From contig NZ_CP029078.1 in assembly GCF_005222485.1 (NCBI RefSeq), positions 3,066,001 to 3,130,000 of the forward strand: a DNA stretch of 64,000 nt. The letters run 5' to 3'. Source of the DNA: Streptomyces griseoviridis (GTDB taxonomy: Bacteria; Actinomycetota; Actinomycetes; Streptomycetales; Streptomycetaceae). The position numbers and the translations under genes are program-made. Below, piece after piece: positions 7,607-17,270 of this stretch (positions are counted from its first letter, which is position 1; each line of letters opens with the position of its first letter). A model generated the notes under the pieces. That model saw only the letters and a program-made list of their open reading frames with translations. It searched no databases and had not been told where the DNA came from.

Positions 7607-9157
7607 TCACACCTCGTGGACGCCCGGCCTGCCGTTCTCCACCCGCAGCCGGCTCAGGGTGCTCGCGGTGGCCTGCGGGCGCACCACGGTGTCGACGACG
7701 CGCACCTGTGCGTCGACGGCGTCGCGGCGGATGTCGAAGAGGTGGTAGCCGCGGTGGGCGTCGATGACCTTCCAGTGCGGGTTGTCGGCCTTCAGCGGGT
7801 CCCACTGGGCGTGGAAGGCGGCTTGGTCCTGGTCGCCGCTGCTGGAGACGGAGGTGCCGACGAACTCGGCGCCGACGACGTCGGAGTCGGGGTCGGCGAA
7901 GTCCTCCTTGAGGTCGCTGATCATCGTCAGGTGCCGGTCGCCGCTGAGCACGACGGGGTTGCGGATCTCCCGGAACTCCCGCAGCAGGGCGTTGCGTTCG
8001 GCCTGGTAGCCGTCCCAGGCGTCGTAGTACCAGAGCTTGCCCTCGCCGGGCAGCAGGTCGGTCTCGGCCATCATGATCTGGGAGGCGACGAGGTTCCAGC
8101 GGGCCGGCGAGTGGTGCAGTCCGTCGAGCAGCCACCGCTTCTGGCGGGCGCCGAGCATGGTCATCGCCGGGTCCTGGGCGCCGTCCTGGCCGGTGGCCTG
8201 GTCGGTGCGGAACTGCCGGGTGTCCAGGACGTTGAGGCGGGCGAGGCGGCCGAACTCCAGGCGGCGGTACATCTGGATGTGCGGTCCGTCGGGCACGGCG
8301 GTGGCGCGGACCGGCATGTGCTCGTAGTACGCCTGGAAGGCCGCCGTCAGCCGGGCCACGAACGCGTCGTGGGGCTGCTTGGCCGGGTCCTGCGGGACCT
8401 CGCCCGCCCAGTCGTTGTCGACCTCGTGGTCGTCGAAGGTGACCACCCAGGGGGCGTTGGCGTGCATGGCGGCGAGGTCGGGGTCGGCGCGGTACTGGGC
8501 GTACCGGTTGCGGTACTGCTCCAGGGTGACCGGCTCGCCGGTGCCCTCGTGGCGGCGGGGGCCCGCGGAGGACGGCGTCGACTCGTAGATGTAGTCGCCG
8601 ACGAAGAGGACGACGTCGGGGTCCTGGGCCAGCATGTCGGCGTACGGGGTGAAGTAGCCGTGCTGCCAGTTCTGGCAGGAGGCGAGGGCGACGCGCAGGG
8701 AGCCGCCGGTGGCGTGGCGGTGCGGGGCGGTGCGGGTGCGGCCGACCGGGGAGATGCGGCCGCCGGCCCGGAAGCGGTACCAGTAGACGCGGCCCGGCCT
8801 GAGCCCGCGGACGTCGGCGTGGACGCTGTGGCCGTACTCGGGGCGGGCCTGGGCGACGCCCCGGCGGGCGACTCTGCGGAAGTGCTCGTCCTCGGCGATC
8901 TCCCATCCGACGGGCACGGTCGCGTCGGGCATGCCGCCGCCGTTCAGCGGGTCGGGGGCGAGCCTGGTCCACAGGACGATGCCGTCGGGGAGCGGGTCAC
9001 CGGAGGCGATGCCGAGGGCGAAGACGTTCTCCGGGAGCGGGGTGTCGGCCGCGCGGGCGGCGGCCGGCAGCCACAGCTGTGCGGCGGCGGTGGCGCCGAG
9101 CACGGCGGCTCCCGCGGTCAGAAAGCGGCGTCGGTCGGGCGAGCTGGTTCCGGTCAT
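7607..9157 (-). CDS. phoD: Tat-exported PhoD-like alkaline phosphatase/phosphodiesterase
   Basis: The protein has 516 residues from the ATG at 9157, which has GGGAG upstream. The N-terminus is a clear Tat signal (SPDRRRFLTAGAAVLGATAAAQ, ending near ARAADTP), followed by an Fn3-like N domain and the PhoD metallophosphatase domain. Visible metal-site segments are VLFVGDYIYE, TFDDHEVDNDW and VVLSGDRHLTMISDL. PhoD enzymes use Fe and Ca ions; in B. subtilis PhoD cleaves wall teichoic acid, and in Streptomyces PhoD is a phosphate-starvation enzyme. It follows a phosphate-polymer locus, so polymer turnover is an attractive role. The C-terminus is about 75 residues beyond the last metal ligand, normal for the family. 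I do not see a convincing PHO box upstream. Confidence 0.92.
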   Translation of the reverse strand: MTGTSSPDRRRFLTAGAAVLGATAAAQLWLPAAARAADTPLPENVFALGIASGDPLPDGIVLWTRLAPDPLNGGGMPDATVPVGWEIAEDEHFRRVARRGVAQARPEYGHSVHADVRGLRPGRVYWYRFRAGGRISPVGRTRTAPHRHATGGSLRVALASCQNWQHGYFTPYADMLAQDPDVVLFVGDYIYESTPSSAGPRRHEGTGEPVTLEQYRNRYAQYRADPDLAAMHANAPWVVTFDDHEVDNDWAGEVPQDPAKQPHDAFVARLTAAFQAYYEHMPVRATAVPDGPHIQMYRRLEFGRLARLNVLDTRQFRTDQATGQDGAQDPAMTMLGARQKRWLLDGLHHSPARWNLVASQIMMAETDLLPGEGKLWYYDAWDGYQAERNALLREFREIRNPVVLSGDRHLTMISDLKEDFADPDSDVVGAEFVGTSVSSSGDQDQAAFHAQWDPLKADNPHWKVIDAHRGYHLFDIRRDAVDAQVRVVDTVVRPQATASTLSRLRVENGRPGVHEV

Positions 9158-9400
9158 CGGCGAACTCCCTTGCCTCGCTGGCCTCTTGGACATGTGAAGG
9201 CTCACGCAGCAGGGCGGTCGGCGCTCTGAACCCCACCCTTCGCGTGCATGACAAATAGGAAGACAACAGAAGACCCGTCGCGCCACGGGCACCATCACGA
9301 CATACGTGATCTTGCCGGAACACACCGGTCGGCCCCGGCGGCGACACCACCGCGACAAGGCACCGCCGGATGCCATCGGGCCGCCGTGCGGGCAGGTGGG

Positions 9401-9466
9401 CGCTCATGACGACGGCGCGCCACCCGGCCCCGCACGGGCCTGGGTGACGCGCCGTCGTCGTGAGCG
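9401..9466 (-). terminator. Long hairpin downstream of obg
   Basis: A 25-bp stem (9401-9425 with 9442-9466) contains only two G-U positions, with a small internal hairpin in the loop. It begins 8 bases past the obg stop codon and ends the rplU-rpmA-obg unit. Confidence 0.85.
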
Positions 9467-9473
9467 GGTGGCG

Positions 9474-10910
9474 TCAGAACGGCTCGAAGCCGTCGAACTC
9501 CTCCTGGGACTCGTCCCGTTCGGCCTGCCGGTCGCGGCGCCTGACGGCGGCGGGACGCGGCGCCTCGAAGCGGTGGTCCTCACCGCGGCGGCCGAGCATC
9601 TCGGCGCCCGACATCATCGACGGCTCCCAGTCGAACACCACGGCGTTCTCCTCGGGGCCGATGGCGACGCCGTCGCCCGAGCGGGCACCGGCCTTCATCA
9701 ACGCCTCCTCCACACCGAGGCGGTTGAGCCGGTCGGCGAGGTAGCCGACCGCCTCGTCGTTGCTGAAGTCGGTCTGGCGCACCCAGCGTTCGGGCTTCTC
9801 GCCGCGGACCCGGAACAGGCCCTCCTCCTCCTGCGAGACGGCGAAACCGGCGTCGTCGACCGCCTTGGGGCGGATGACGATCCGGGTCGCCTCCTCCTTC
9901 GGCTTGGCCGCGCGCGCCTTGCCGACCATCTCGGCGAGCGCGAACGACAGCTCCCGCAGCCCGAGATGGGCGACGGCCGACACCTCGAAGACCCGGTAGC
10001 CGCGCTCCTCGAGCTCGGGCCGGACCATCTCCGCGAGGTCGCGCCCGTCGGTCACGTCGATCTTGTTGAGGACGACGATCCGCGGCCGGTCGCCGAGCCC
10101 GCCGTACTGCCGCAGCTCCTCCTCGATGATGTCGAGGTCGGAGACCGGGTCGCGCTCGGACTCCAGCGTCGCCGTGTCCAGCACGTGCACCAGCACGCTG
10201 CACCGCTCCACGTGCCGCAGGAACTCAAGGCCGAGGCCCTTGCCCTGGCTGGCGCCCGGGATGAGCCCCGGCACGTCGGCGATCGTGTAGACGGCGCCGC
10301 CCGCGGTGACCACCCCGAGGTTGGGCACCAGGGTGGTGAACGGGTAGTCGGCGATCTTCGGCTTGGCCGCGCTGAGCACCGAGATCAGCGAGGACTTGCC
10401 CGCACTCGGGTAGCCGACCAGCGCCACGTCGGCGACGGTCTTCAGCTCCAGGACGATGTCCTGGAGGTCCCCGGGCTCACCGAGCAGCGCGAAGCCGGGC
10501 GCCTTGCGGCGGGCCGAGGCGAGCGCCGCGTTGCCGAGGCCGCCCCGGCCGCCCTGCGCGGCGACGTACGAGGTGCCGTGGCCGACCAGGTCGGCGAGGA
10601 CGTTGCCGGCCTTGTCCATGATGACGGTGCCGTCCGGGACCGGCAGGACCAGGTCCTGGCCGTCCTTGCCCGAGCGGTTGCCGCCCTCGCCCGGCTTGCC
10701 CGCGGTCGCCTTGCGGTGCGGGGAGTGGTGGTAGTCGAGCAGGGTGGTCACGGACTGGTCGACGGTGAGGATGACATCGCCGCCCCGGCCGCCGTTCCCG
10801 CCGTCGGGGCCACCGAGCGGCTTGAACTTCTCTCGGTGGACGGAGGCACAGCCGTGGCCTCCGTTACCCGCGGCGACGTGAAGTTCGACGCGGTCCACGA
10901 AGGTGGTCAT
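9474..10910 (-). CDS. obg: Obg/CgtA GTPase
   Basis: This 478-residue GTPase is involved in late 50S assembly and, in Streptomyces, in the onset of aerial growth. Residues 1-158 form the glycine-rich Obg fold ([16 protein letters not shown]). The G domain follows, with G1 GYPSAGKSS near residue 166, [10 protein letters not shown] as G3, and NKID as G4. A C-terminal OCT domain ([13 protein letters not shown] to about residue 420) and a charged tail complete it. The tail ([22 protein letters not shown]) is typical of actinobacteria. It is the third gene of a rplU-rpmA-obg unit, with about 120 bases after rpmA. Confidence 0.97.
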   Translation of the reverse strand: MTTFVDRVELHVAAGNGGHGCASVHREKFKPLGGPDGGNGGRGGDVILTVDQSVTTLLDYHHSPHRKATAGKPGEGGNRSGKDGQDLVLPVPDGTVIMDKAGNVLADLVGHGTSYVAAQGGRGGLGNAALASARRKAPGFALLGEPGDLQDIVLELKTVADVALVGYPSAGKSSLISVLSAAKPKIADYPFTTLVPNLGVVTAGGAVYTIADVPGLIPGASQGKGLGLEFLRHVERCSVLVHVLDTATLESERDPVSDLDIIEEELRQYGGLGDRPRIVVLNKIDVTDGRDLAEMVRPELEERGYRVFEVSAVAHLGLRELSFALAEMVGKARAAKPKEEATRIVIRPKAVDDAGFAVSQEEEGLFRVRGEKPERWVRQTDFSNDEAVGYLADRLNRLGVEEALMKAGARSGDGVAIGPEENAVVFDWEPSMMSGAEMLGRRGEDHRFEAPRPAAVRRRDRQAERDESQEEFDGFEPF

Positions 10911-11029
10911 GGTTCAGTGCCTCCAGAAAATCAGGGGTGTTTCCTATGTCAACACGCGAAAGGCGGACCCGCCTTCCCGCCCGGGAAGTGAGGTCCGCCT
11001 CGCGGAAGCGTGAGATCGACTCGCTCGGG

Positions 11030-11284
11030 TCAGGCGACCGGAACGATGTTCACGACCTTGCGGCCACGGTGGGTGCCGAACTGCACCGAACCGGCCTGCA
11101 GCGCGAACAGCGTGTCGTCGCCGCCACGGCCGACGCCGGCGCCCGGGTGGAAGTGCGTGCCACGCTGACGGACCAGGATCTCACCCGCGTTGACGACCTG
11201 ACCGCCGAAGCGCTTCACACCGAGCCGCTGGGCATTGGAGTCGCGACCGTTCCGGGTGGACGATGCGCCCTTCTTGTGTGCCAT
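11030..11284 (-). CDS. rpmA: 50S ribosomal protein L27
   Basis: The 84-residue protein starts [28 protein letters not shown], the conserved L27 N-terminus that reaches the peptidyl transferase centre. There is no Firmicutes-type cleavable extension. The start lies 14 bases after the rplU stop, so the two are cotranscribed. Confidence 0.98.
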   Translation of the reverse strand: MAHKKGASSTRNGRDSNAQRLGVKRFGGQVVNAGEILVRQRGTHFHPGAGVGRGGDDTLFALQAGSVQFGTHRGRKVVNIVPVA

Positions 11285-11298
11285 GTCTCCTCAGTCCC

Positions 11299-11619
11299 TT
11301 ACTTCGCAGCCGTGGGGATCGCCGTGACCTTGATCGCCGTGTACTGCTGGCGGTGGCCCTGACGACGGCGGTAGCCGGTCTTGTTCTTGTAGCGCAGAAT
11401 GTCGATCTTCTGGCCCTTGTGGTGGTCCACGATCTCAGCCGTGACCTTGATGCCGTCCAGGACCCACGGGTCGCTGGTCACGGCGTCGCCGTCCACAACG
11501 AGCAGGGTCGAGAGCTCGACCGTGTCGCCGACCTTGGCGGTGGAAATCTTGTCAACCTCAACGATGTCGCCGACAGCAACCTTGTGCTGGCGACCACCGC
11601 TGCGCACGATGGCGTACAC
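11299..11619 (-). CDS. rplU: 50S ribosomal protein L21
   Basis: The 106-residue protein starts [25 protein letters not shown], and the C-terminus [18 protein letters not shown] is the rRNA-binding signature. It is first in the rplU-rpmA-obg unit. The 250 bases upstream, between the rne stop and this start, should hold its promoter and leader; I see no confident leader structure. Confidence 0.98.
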   Translation of the reverse strand: MYAIVRSGGRQHKVAVGDIVEVDKISTAKVGDTVELSTLLVVDGDAVTSDPWVLDGIKVTAEIVDHHKGQKIDILRYKNKTGYRRRQGHRQQYTAIKVTAIPTAAK

Positions 11620-11823
11620 GCGGACTCTCTTTCACTCGGAGATACGGCACCCCCGCAGGCCAGCCGAACCGGCACGAAACACGGACGACCTCTCCCGGCC
11701 GCCGGAGCACCCGGGAGGAAGAAGGTTTACGGGGATGTGACGTGCCCTTATCCGCGGACACGCCGACGGTCAAGGTTACGGGGACTCGGCCGAAGGGGTC
11801 AAACCGGGTCGGTGTCCCGAGCT

Positions 11824-11861
11824 GTGCGGCCGGTCACGTGCACCCACGTGACCGGCCGCAC
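11824..11861 (-). terminator. 17-bp hairpin downstream of rne
   Basis: A perfect 17-bp stem (11824-11840 with 11845-11861) with a CACC loop begins 10 bases after the rne stop codon and separates rne from rplU. Confidence 0.85.
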
Positions 11862-11871
11862 CCCGCTCGGA

Positions 11872-14800
11872 TCAGGCTTCGTCGCCGGCGCTGGAGACCG
11901 AGGTCTTCTTCGCCGCCGTCTTCGCCGTGGTCGTCTTCTTGGCCGCCGCCTTCTTGGTGGTGGCCTTCTTCGCGACCGTCTTCTTCGCCGCCGCCTTCTT
12001 GGCCGGGGCGGCCTTCTTGGCGGGCGCCTTCTTGGCCGCCGTCTTGCGCGCGGCCGTCTTCTTCGCAGGCGCGGGCTCGGGAGCCTCAGCCGGTGCCTCG
12101 GCGGGCGCCTCGGCGGCCTCCGTCACCGCCTCGGGCGCGGCCGACGGGACGACCACGACGGCCGCCTCCCCGGACGCGGTCGGCGCGGTGGCCTTGCGCA
12201 CCGCGCGGCGCCGCGGACGGGCGGGCGCGGCCTCGGCCGCGGGCTGCTCGGCCTGCACGGGCTGCGCGGGCTGCTCGGCGGGGGCCTCGGCCACCGGAGC
12301 GGCCTCAGCGACCGTCACGACGGCGGCCTCGGCACCCGCGGGCGACCCGGCGGGCGCGGACACCTTGCGGGTGGCGCGACGGCGGGTGCGGCCCTTGGGC
12401 GCGGCCTCGTCGGCGGCGGGCGCCTCGACCTGGGCGGGGGCGGGCACGACCGCGTCCTCGACGGCGGCGGGCTCGGCGAGCGCCACCTCGGCCGGGGTCT
12501 CGACGACCGGCGCCTCGGCCTTCGGGGCCTCGGCCCTCGGCTCGTCGCGCCGCTCGCGCTCGTCGCGCTGTTCCCGCTGCTCACGCTGCTCGCTGCGGCT
12601 CGGCGCGCCGGCCGGCGCGGACGCCCGGCGGCTCGTGCGGCGCCGCGAACGGCCGCGGGCCGCGGCCTCCGCCTCGGCGACGCTGCTGTACAGCTCCTCG
12701 TCGGGCGTGAACTCGGGGCCGGGCAGCGCCACCGGCTCGGCGGCCTCGGCGGCCACCTCGGCGACGCTCTCGGACTCGGTGTCCTCGTCGAGGCCGTCGG
12801 CCGACTCGACGGAGTGCGCGGCCTCATGGGTGTGACCGTCGCCGCCCCGGCCGCGCTTCTTGCGCTTGCCGCCGCCGCCGGCGGAACCGGGCTGCTCCAT
12901 GTGGACGATGACGCCCCGGCCGTTGCAGTGCACGCACGTCTCGGAGAAGGACTCAAGGAGCCCCTGCCCGACCCGCTTGCGGGTCATCTGCACGAGCCCG
13001 AGCGAGGTCACCTCCGCCACCTGGTGCTTGGTGCGGTCGCGCCCGAGGCATTCGAGCAGCCGGCGCAGCACCAGGTCCCGGTTGGACTCCAGGACCATGT
13101 CGATGAAGTCGATGACGATGATGCCGCCGAGGTCGCGCAGCCGCAGCTGGCGCACGATCTCCTCGGCCGCCTCCAGGTTGTTCCTGGTGACCGTCTCCTC
13201 CAGGTTGCCGCCCTGGCCGGTGAACTTGCCGGTGTTGACGTCGACGACGATCATCGCCTCGGTCCTGTCGATCACCAGCGAACCGCCGCTGGGCAGCCAG
13301 ACCTTGCGGTCGAGCGCCTTGGCGAGCTGCTCGTCGATCCGGTACGTGGCGAAGACGTCGACCTCGGAGGTCCACTTCGACAGCCGGTCGGCGAGGTCGG
13401 GGGCGACGTGCGCGACATAGCCGTGGATGGTCGACCAGGCCTCGTCACCGCTGACGACGACCTTGGTGAAGTCCTCGTTGAAGATGTCGCGGACGACCCG
13501 GACCGTCATGTCGGGCTCGCCGTACAGCAGCGTCGGGGCGTTGCCGCCCTTCGCCTTCTTCTGGATCTCCTCCCACTGCGCCTGGAGCCGTTCGACGTCC
13601 CTGCGCAGCTCGTCCTCGCTCGCGCCCTCGGCGGCGGTGCGCACGATGACGCCCGCGTCCTCGGGGACGATCTTCTTGAGGATGGTCTTCAGCCGGGCCC
13701 GCTCGGTGTCGGGCAGCTTGCGGCTGATGCCGGTCATCGAGCCCTCGGGCACGTACACGAGATACCGGCCGGGCAGCGAGACCTGGCTGGTCAGACGCGC
13801 GCCCTTGTGCCCGATCGGGTCCTTGGTGACCTGCACGAGCACGGACTGCCCGGACTTCAGCGCGGACTCGATGCGGCGCGGCCCGTTGGCCATGCCGAGC
13901 GCCTCGAAGTTGACCTCACCGGCGTACAGGACGGCGTTGCGCCCCTTGCCGATGTCGATGAAGGCGGCCTCCATCGACGGCAGCACGTTCTGGACCTTGC
14001 CCAGGTAGACGTTGCCGACGTACGAGGTCGACTGCTCCTTGTTGACGTAGTGCTCGACGAGCACGCCGTCCTCCAGGACGCCGATCTGGGTGCGGTCGCC
14101 GTGCTGGCGGACCACCATCACGCGCTCGACGGCCTCACGGCGGGCCAGGAACTCGGCCTCGGTGATGATCGGGACGCGCCTGCGGCCCTGCTCTCGGCCT
14201 TCCCTGCGGCGCTGCTTCTTGGCCTCCAGACGGGTCGAGCCCTTGATGGACTGGACCTCGTCGGACGGCTCGGACTGCTTGCGCGGCTCGCGCACCTTGA
14301 CGACGGTGCGCTCCGGGTCGTTGTCACCGGGCTCGCCGTCGGTGCCGTTGTCCCCGGCCCGGCGACGGCGCCTGCGGCGACGGCGGCTGCTGGAGTTGGA
14401 GCCGCCCGAGTCGCCGGAACGGACGTCGGCGTCGTCGGAGTCGGCGTCGTCATCGGCGTCGTCGGCCTGCTCGGCGTCGCCCGCCTCGGCGGAGTCGTCG
14501 CGCGGGGCGTGCTCGTCCGTGTCGTCGTGCTCGTCCGACTCGTCGTCGCCGCCGGCGTCGGCGGAGTCGCCGCGACGGCGACGGCGGCCGCCCCTGCGGC
14601 GGCGCCTGCGCGAACCGGTGTCCTCGGAGTCGTCGTCGCCGTCGTGGCCGTCCTCGGCGTCGGCGTCGGCCTCCTCCGGCTCGTCCTCGACGACGGGCTC
14701 GGGGGCCTGCGTCTCGGCCTCGTCGGAGGCGGCGCCCCGACGGCGCCTGCGGCGCCTGGAACCGGCGGACTGCTCCTCGTCGGCGGCGGGCGCCTTGGCG

Positions 14801-15942
14801 GCCCTGGTGGCCTCGCGGGGCGCCTCAGCGGTGTCGTCGCGGTGGTCGGCGGCCTCGGTGTCGTCGGGACCCTCGGGTTCGGCGACCCCGGCGGCGGCCT
14901 CGGCGGCGGCGCGCTCGGGCGTCTGGAACCGGGGCTCGGTGAAGACGGGCGCCTGGAACACGGCGACCGCGGGCCGGGCGGGGCGCCGCGGGGAGTCGGT
15001 CTCGGGGGCGGGCGCGGAGAAGCCGGTGGCGGCCTTGCGCACGGAGCGGCGACGGGCCCGGCGCGGGGCGTCCTCGGCGTCGGCGGGCGCGGGCACCTCG
15101 GCGACCGGGGTCTCGGCGACGGCGACGGCCGCGGGGGCCTCCTCGGCGACGGCGGGCGTCTCGGCGGGCGCGGTCACCCGGCGGGTGGCACGACGACGAC
15201 CACGGCGCGGCGCGGAGTCGTCGTCCTCGACGGCGGGCTCGGCCGCGGCGGCGGGAGCCTCGGTGACGGCGTCCGGCTCGGCCTGCTGCTCGGGCAGCTC
15301 GGTCTTCTCGGCGCCCTTCGGCGCCCCGGCCGGCGCGGAGGCGCGGCGGGTGGCGCGACGACGGCCGCGCACGGCGGGCTCGGCCTCCTCGGCGGGTGCT
15401 TCCGCGACGGCGGGCGCCTCGGCCGGGGTCTCCTCGGCGACGGGCACCACGATCTCGGCGGCCTCGGCGGCGTCCGGCGCCCCGGTGGGCGCGGTGGCCC
15501 GGCGGGTGGCACGGCGACGCGGACGACGCGGGGCGTCGTCCTCGGACACGGCGGGCGTCTCGGGGACGGCCTCGGTCTCGGCGACGGCGCTCTCCTCAGG
15601 TGCTGCGGCATCGGCCGCGGGTACGACGGTCTCGGCGACCGCCGGGGAATCGGCCGCTGCCGGTGATCCGGCGGGCGCGGCGGCGCGGCGGGTGGCACGG
15701 CGACGCGGTCGGGCGGCGGGCGCGGCCTCGGCCACGACGGCTTCCTCGGCCTCGGGAGCCTCGACGTTCTCGTCGGGCTTCTGCTCCGCCTCGGCGGGCG
15801 CGACGATCTCCTCGGGAGTCGCCGCGGGTCCGGCGGGCGGTCCCGCCGGGCGTGAGGCGGCACGGCGCCGACGACGCGGCGGCAGGGTGTCGCTGGGGCT
15901 GTTCAGTTCGGAACCCTCTTCGGGTTCGGTCGGTTCGAGCAT
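11872..15942 (-). CDS. rne: Ribonuclease E/G with long low-complexity arms
   Basis: This 1356-residue endoribonuclease takes part in rRNA maturation and mRNA decay. The catalytic core spans about residues 605-1015: S1 domain (YVGNVYLGKVQNVLPSMEAAFIDIG), 5'-sensor/RNase H region, catalytic Asp motifs VVDVNTGKFTG near 897 and IVIDFIDM, and the zinc link CVHCNGRG near 1003. The core is in the middle, as known for Streptomyces RNase E (shuffled relative to E. coli). The first 600 residues and last 340 are Ala/Glu-rich with recurring basic cassettes of the form RRRATRRASAPAGAP, plus Arg-only blocks. The final 70 residues are a Lys/Ala histone-H1-like tail (PAKKAAAKKTV). ATG 15942 has GGGAGAAAAG upstream. 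The arms probably bind RNA and PNPase. Confidence 0.95.
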   Translation of the reverse strand: MLEPTEPEEGSELNSPSDTLPPRRRRRAASRPAGPPAGPAATPEEIVAPAEAEQKPDENVEAPEAEEAVVAEAAPAARPRRRATRRAAAPAGSPAAADSPAVAETVVPAADAAAPEESAVAETEAVPETPAVSEDDAPRRPRRRATRRATAPTGAPDAAEAAEIVVPVAEETPAEAPAVAEAPAEEAEPAVRGRRRATRRASAPAGAPKGAEKTELPEQQAEPDAVTEAPAAAAEPAVEDDDSAPRRGRRRATRRVTAPAETPAVAEEAPAAVAVAETPVAEVPAPADAEDAPRRARRRSVRKAATGFSAPAPETDSPRRPARPAVAVFQAPVFTEPRFQTPERAAAEAAAGVAEPEGPDDTEAADHRDDTAEAPREATRAAKAPAADEEQSAGSRRRRRRRGAASDEAETQAPEPVVEDEPEEADADAEDGHDGDDDSEDTGSRRRRRRGGRRRRRGDSADAGGDDESDEHDDTDEHAPRDDSAEAGDAEQADDADDDADSDDADVRSGDSGGSNSSSRRRRRRRRRAGDNGTDGEPGDNDPERTVVKVREPRKQSEPSDEVQSIKGSTRLEAKKQRRREGREQGRRRVPIITEAEFLARREAVERVMVVRQHGDRTQIGVLEDGVLVEHYVNKEQSTSYVGNVYLGKVQNVLPSMEAAFIDIGKGRNAVLYAGEVNFEALGMANGPRRIESALKSGQSVLVQVTKDPIGHKGARLTSQVSLPGRYLVYVPEGSMTGISRKLPDTERARLKTILKKIVPEDAGVIVRTAAEGASEDELRRDVERLQAQWEEIQKKAKGGNAPTLLYGEPDMTVRVVRDIFNEDFTKVVVSGDEAWSTIHGYVAHVAPDLADRLSKWTSEVDVFATYRIDEQLAKALDRKVWLPSGGSLVIDRTEAMIVVDVNTGKFTGQGGNLEETVTRNNLEAAEEIVRQLRLRDLGGIIVIDFIDMVLESNRDLVLRRLLECLGRDRTKHQVAEVTSLGLVQMTRKRVGQGLLESFSETCVHCNGRGVIVHMEQPGSAGGGGKRKKRGRGGDGHTHEAAHSVESADGLDEDTESESVAEVAAEAAEPVALPGPEFTPDEELYSSVAEAEAAARGRSRRRTSRRASAPAGAPSRSEQREQREQRDERERRDEPRAEAPKAEAPVVETPAEVALAEPAAVEDAVVPAPAQVEAPAADEAAPKGRTRRRATRKVSAPAGSPAGAEAAVVTVAEAAPVAEAPAEQPAQPVQAEQPAAEAAPARPRRRAVRKATAPTASGEAAVVVVPSAAPEAVTEAAEAPAEAPAEAPEPAPAKKTAARKTAAKKAPAKKAAPAKKAAAKKTVAKKATTKKAAAKKTTTAKTAAKKTSVSSAGDEA

Positions 15943-16212
15943 GCGGGCTTTTCTCCCGTCAGGCTCCCGGGCGCCGCGCCTGATCCGGCACCGGTGACTC
16001 GATCACCGTTGACGTCCGCGGCTCGCGTGGTGCGCGGTGCCGCCGTCCGGGGCGTGGGCGCCGCACGGGAACTCTCTGTGTCCTGTCTCACCGGTTCCGT
16101 ACGCGGTGTACGCACGGCCTGGCGAAAGTCTTGTGGTGGGTGCGCTGCCCGACCCAGGTGGCTCCCGAGTACGAGGGCGGCGCTACGACGTCAGTCCTTC
16201 GCGGGACCTTCC

Positions 16213-16968
16213 TTACGCCGGCACCGGCGCGGCGGCTGAACCGGCCGAGGCCGTCGCCGCCTCGCGATCGGGCGCGAGCGGGTCGGTCACCGTGCCGGTC
16301 TCTTCATCGAGCAGCCCCTGCGCCAGCCTGGTCACCGCTGCGGGGACCGGCGGCGCCAGGTCGGCCACGGCGCGGAGACCGGACAGGACGTCGTCGGGTC
16401 GAACGGCAGGCGTCACGTGCCGAACAACCAGCCGCAGTATCGCACAGGGCTGGTCGGTCGGCCTATCAGCAGCCGTCGTGTGCGTTTCCAGAGCGACGAC
16501 CGCGGCACGCGCGTCGAAGGTGCGGACGCCGTTCTTGGCCGTGCGCTGGACCTCGACGGTCCCGGCTGCCATGAACGCGGCGACCGCCCGCTCGGCGTCG
16601 TCCGGCGCCACGCCGGTCAGCCGCAGCTCCCAGACGGAAGCCGTCAGCCGGTCGGCGAGACCCGAGGTGCGGGCCTCGACCGCGTCGACGATGTCGAGCC
16701 CGGTGGGCAGCGACTCGTCGAGCAGCTCACGCAGCCGCTCCGGGTCCCGGGACGCGGTGAGCGCGATCTCCAGGTACTCCGCCTCACTGCCCGTGCCGGT
16801 GGGTGCGGCATTGGCGTACGACACCTTCGGGTGCGGCGTGAACCCCGCCGAGTACGCCATCGGCACCTCGGCGCGGCGCAGCGCGCGCTCGAAGGCACGC
16901 TGGAAGTCACGGTGGCTGGTGAACCGGAGGCGGCCACGCTTGGTGTAGCGCAGACGGACGCGCTGCAC
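16213..16968 (-). CDS. TIGR03936-type radical-SAM-associated protein (DUF2344)
   Basis: The protein has 251 residues. The N-terminus VRLRYTKRGRLRFTSHRDFQRAFERALRRA and GFTPHPKVSYANAAPTG are the hallmark of the DUF2344 family, which in many bacteria is fused to, or encoded next to, a TIGR03960 radical SAM protein; that partner lies about 900 bases upstream on the same strand here. The function is unknown; coupling to RNA metabolism is suggested by the constant position beside rne-rplU-rpmA-obg. The C-terminal 40 residues are low-complexity Ala/Pro. Confidence 0.88.
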   Translation of the reverse strand: MQRVRLRYTKRGRLRFTSHRDFQRAFERALRRAEVPMAYSAGFTPHPKVSYANAAPTGTGSEAEYLEIALTASRDPERLRELLDESLPTGLDIVDAVEARTSGLADRLTASVWELRLTGVAPDDAERAVAAFMAAGTVEVQRTAKNGVRTFDARAAVVALETHTTAADRPTDQPCAILRLVVRHVTPAVRPDDVLSGLRAVADLAPPVPAAVTRLAQGLLDEETGTVTDPLAPDREAATASAGSAAAPVPA

Positions 16969-17233
16969 CGCGGGTGCGGGCGGTGGGCCTTCGGGCTGTC
17001 GCTTGCCCAGTGTCGCTCAGTCCTTCGTGAGTGCGGTCGTACTGCTACCAAGAGTACGTGTATCGCACGCGAGAGGTTCCCGCAGCGGTGCGGGGATCTT
17101 CGCGGCGGCCACTCCGAGGCAGAGGACGGCAGCGGACCGCGGCGCCACAGCGCGAGAAGGAGGGCCCGGACGAGCCCGCACCGGCATCCGGTGGGCCAGG
17201 AGCGAGGACCGCGTCGGGGCCGTGCAAACGGAA

Positions 17234-17260
17234 GCGGGCGACGAGAAGACTCGCGCCCGC
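17234..17260 (-). terminator. Hairpin after the candidate small ORF
   Basis: An 11-bp stem with one bulged A (17234-17245 with 17250-17260) and an AAGA loop lies 10 bases downstream of the minus-strand stop codon at 17271. It is the best evidence that a transcript ends here. The rest of 16969-17270 holds no gene that I can support. Confidence 0.6.
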
Positions 17261-17270
17261 TGCCCGGAAC

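Noticed and set aside
6236..9229. Open frame of 997 codons on the plus strand
   Set aside because: Antisense to the sulfotransferase-like and phoD genes with no recognisable domain; GC-bias artefact.
9158..9300. PHO box upstream of phoD
   Set aside because: TCTTC-like pseudo-repeats near 9250-9285 do not match GTTCACC, and spacing is irregular.
11263..15666. Open frame of 1467 codons on the plus strand opposite rne
   Set aside because: It is a high-GC shadow of rne: low-complexity Gly/Leu/Arg translation, no domain, while the minus strand encodes a full RNase E.
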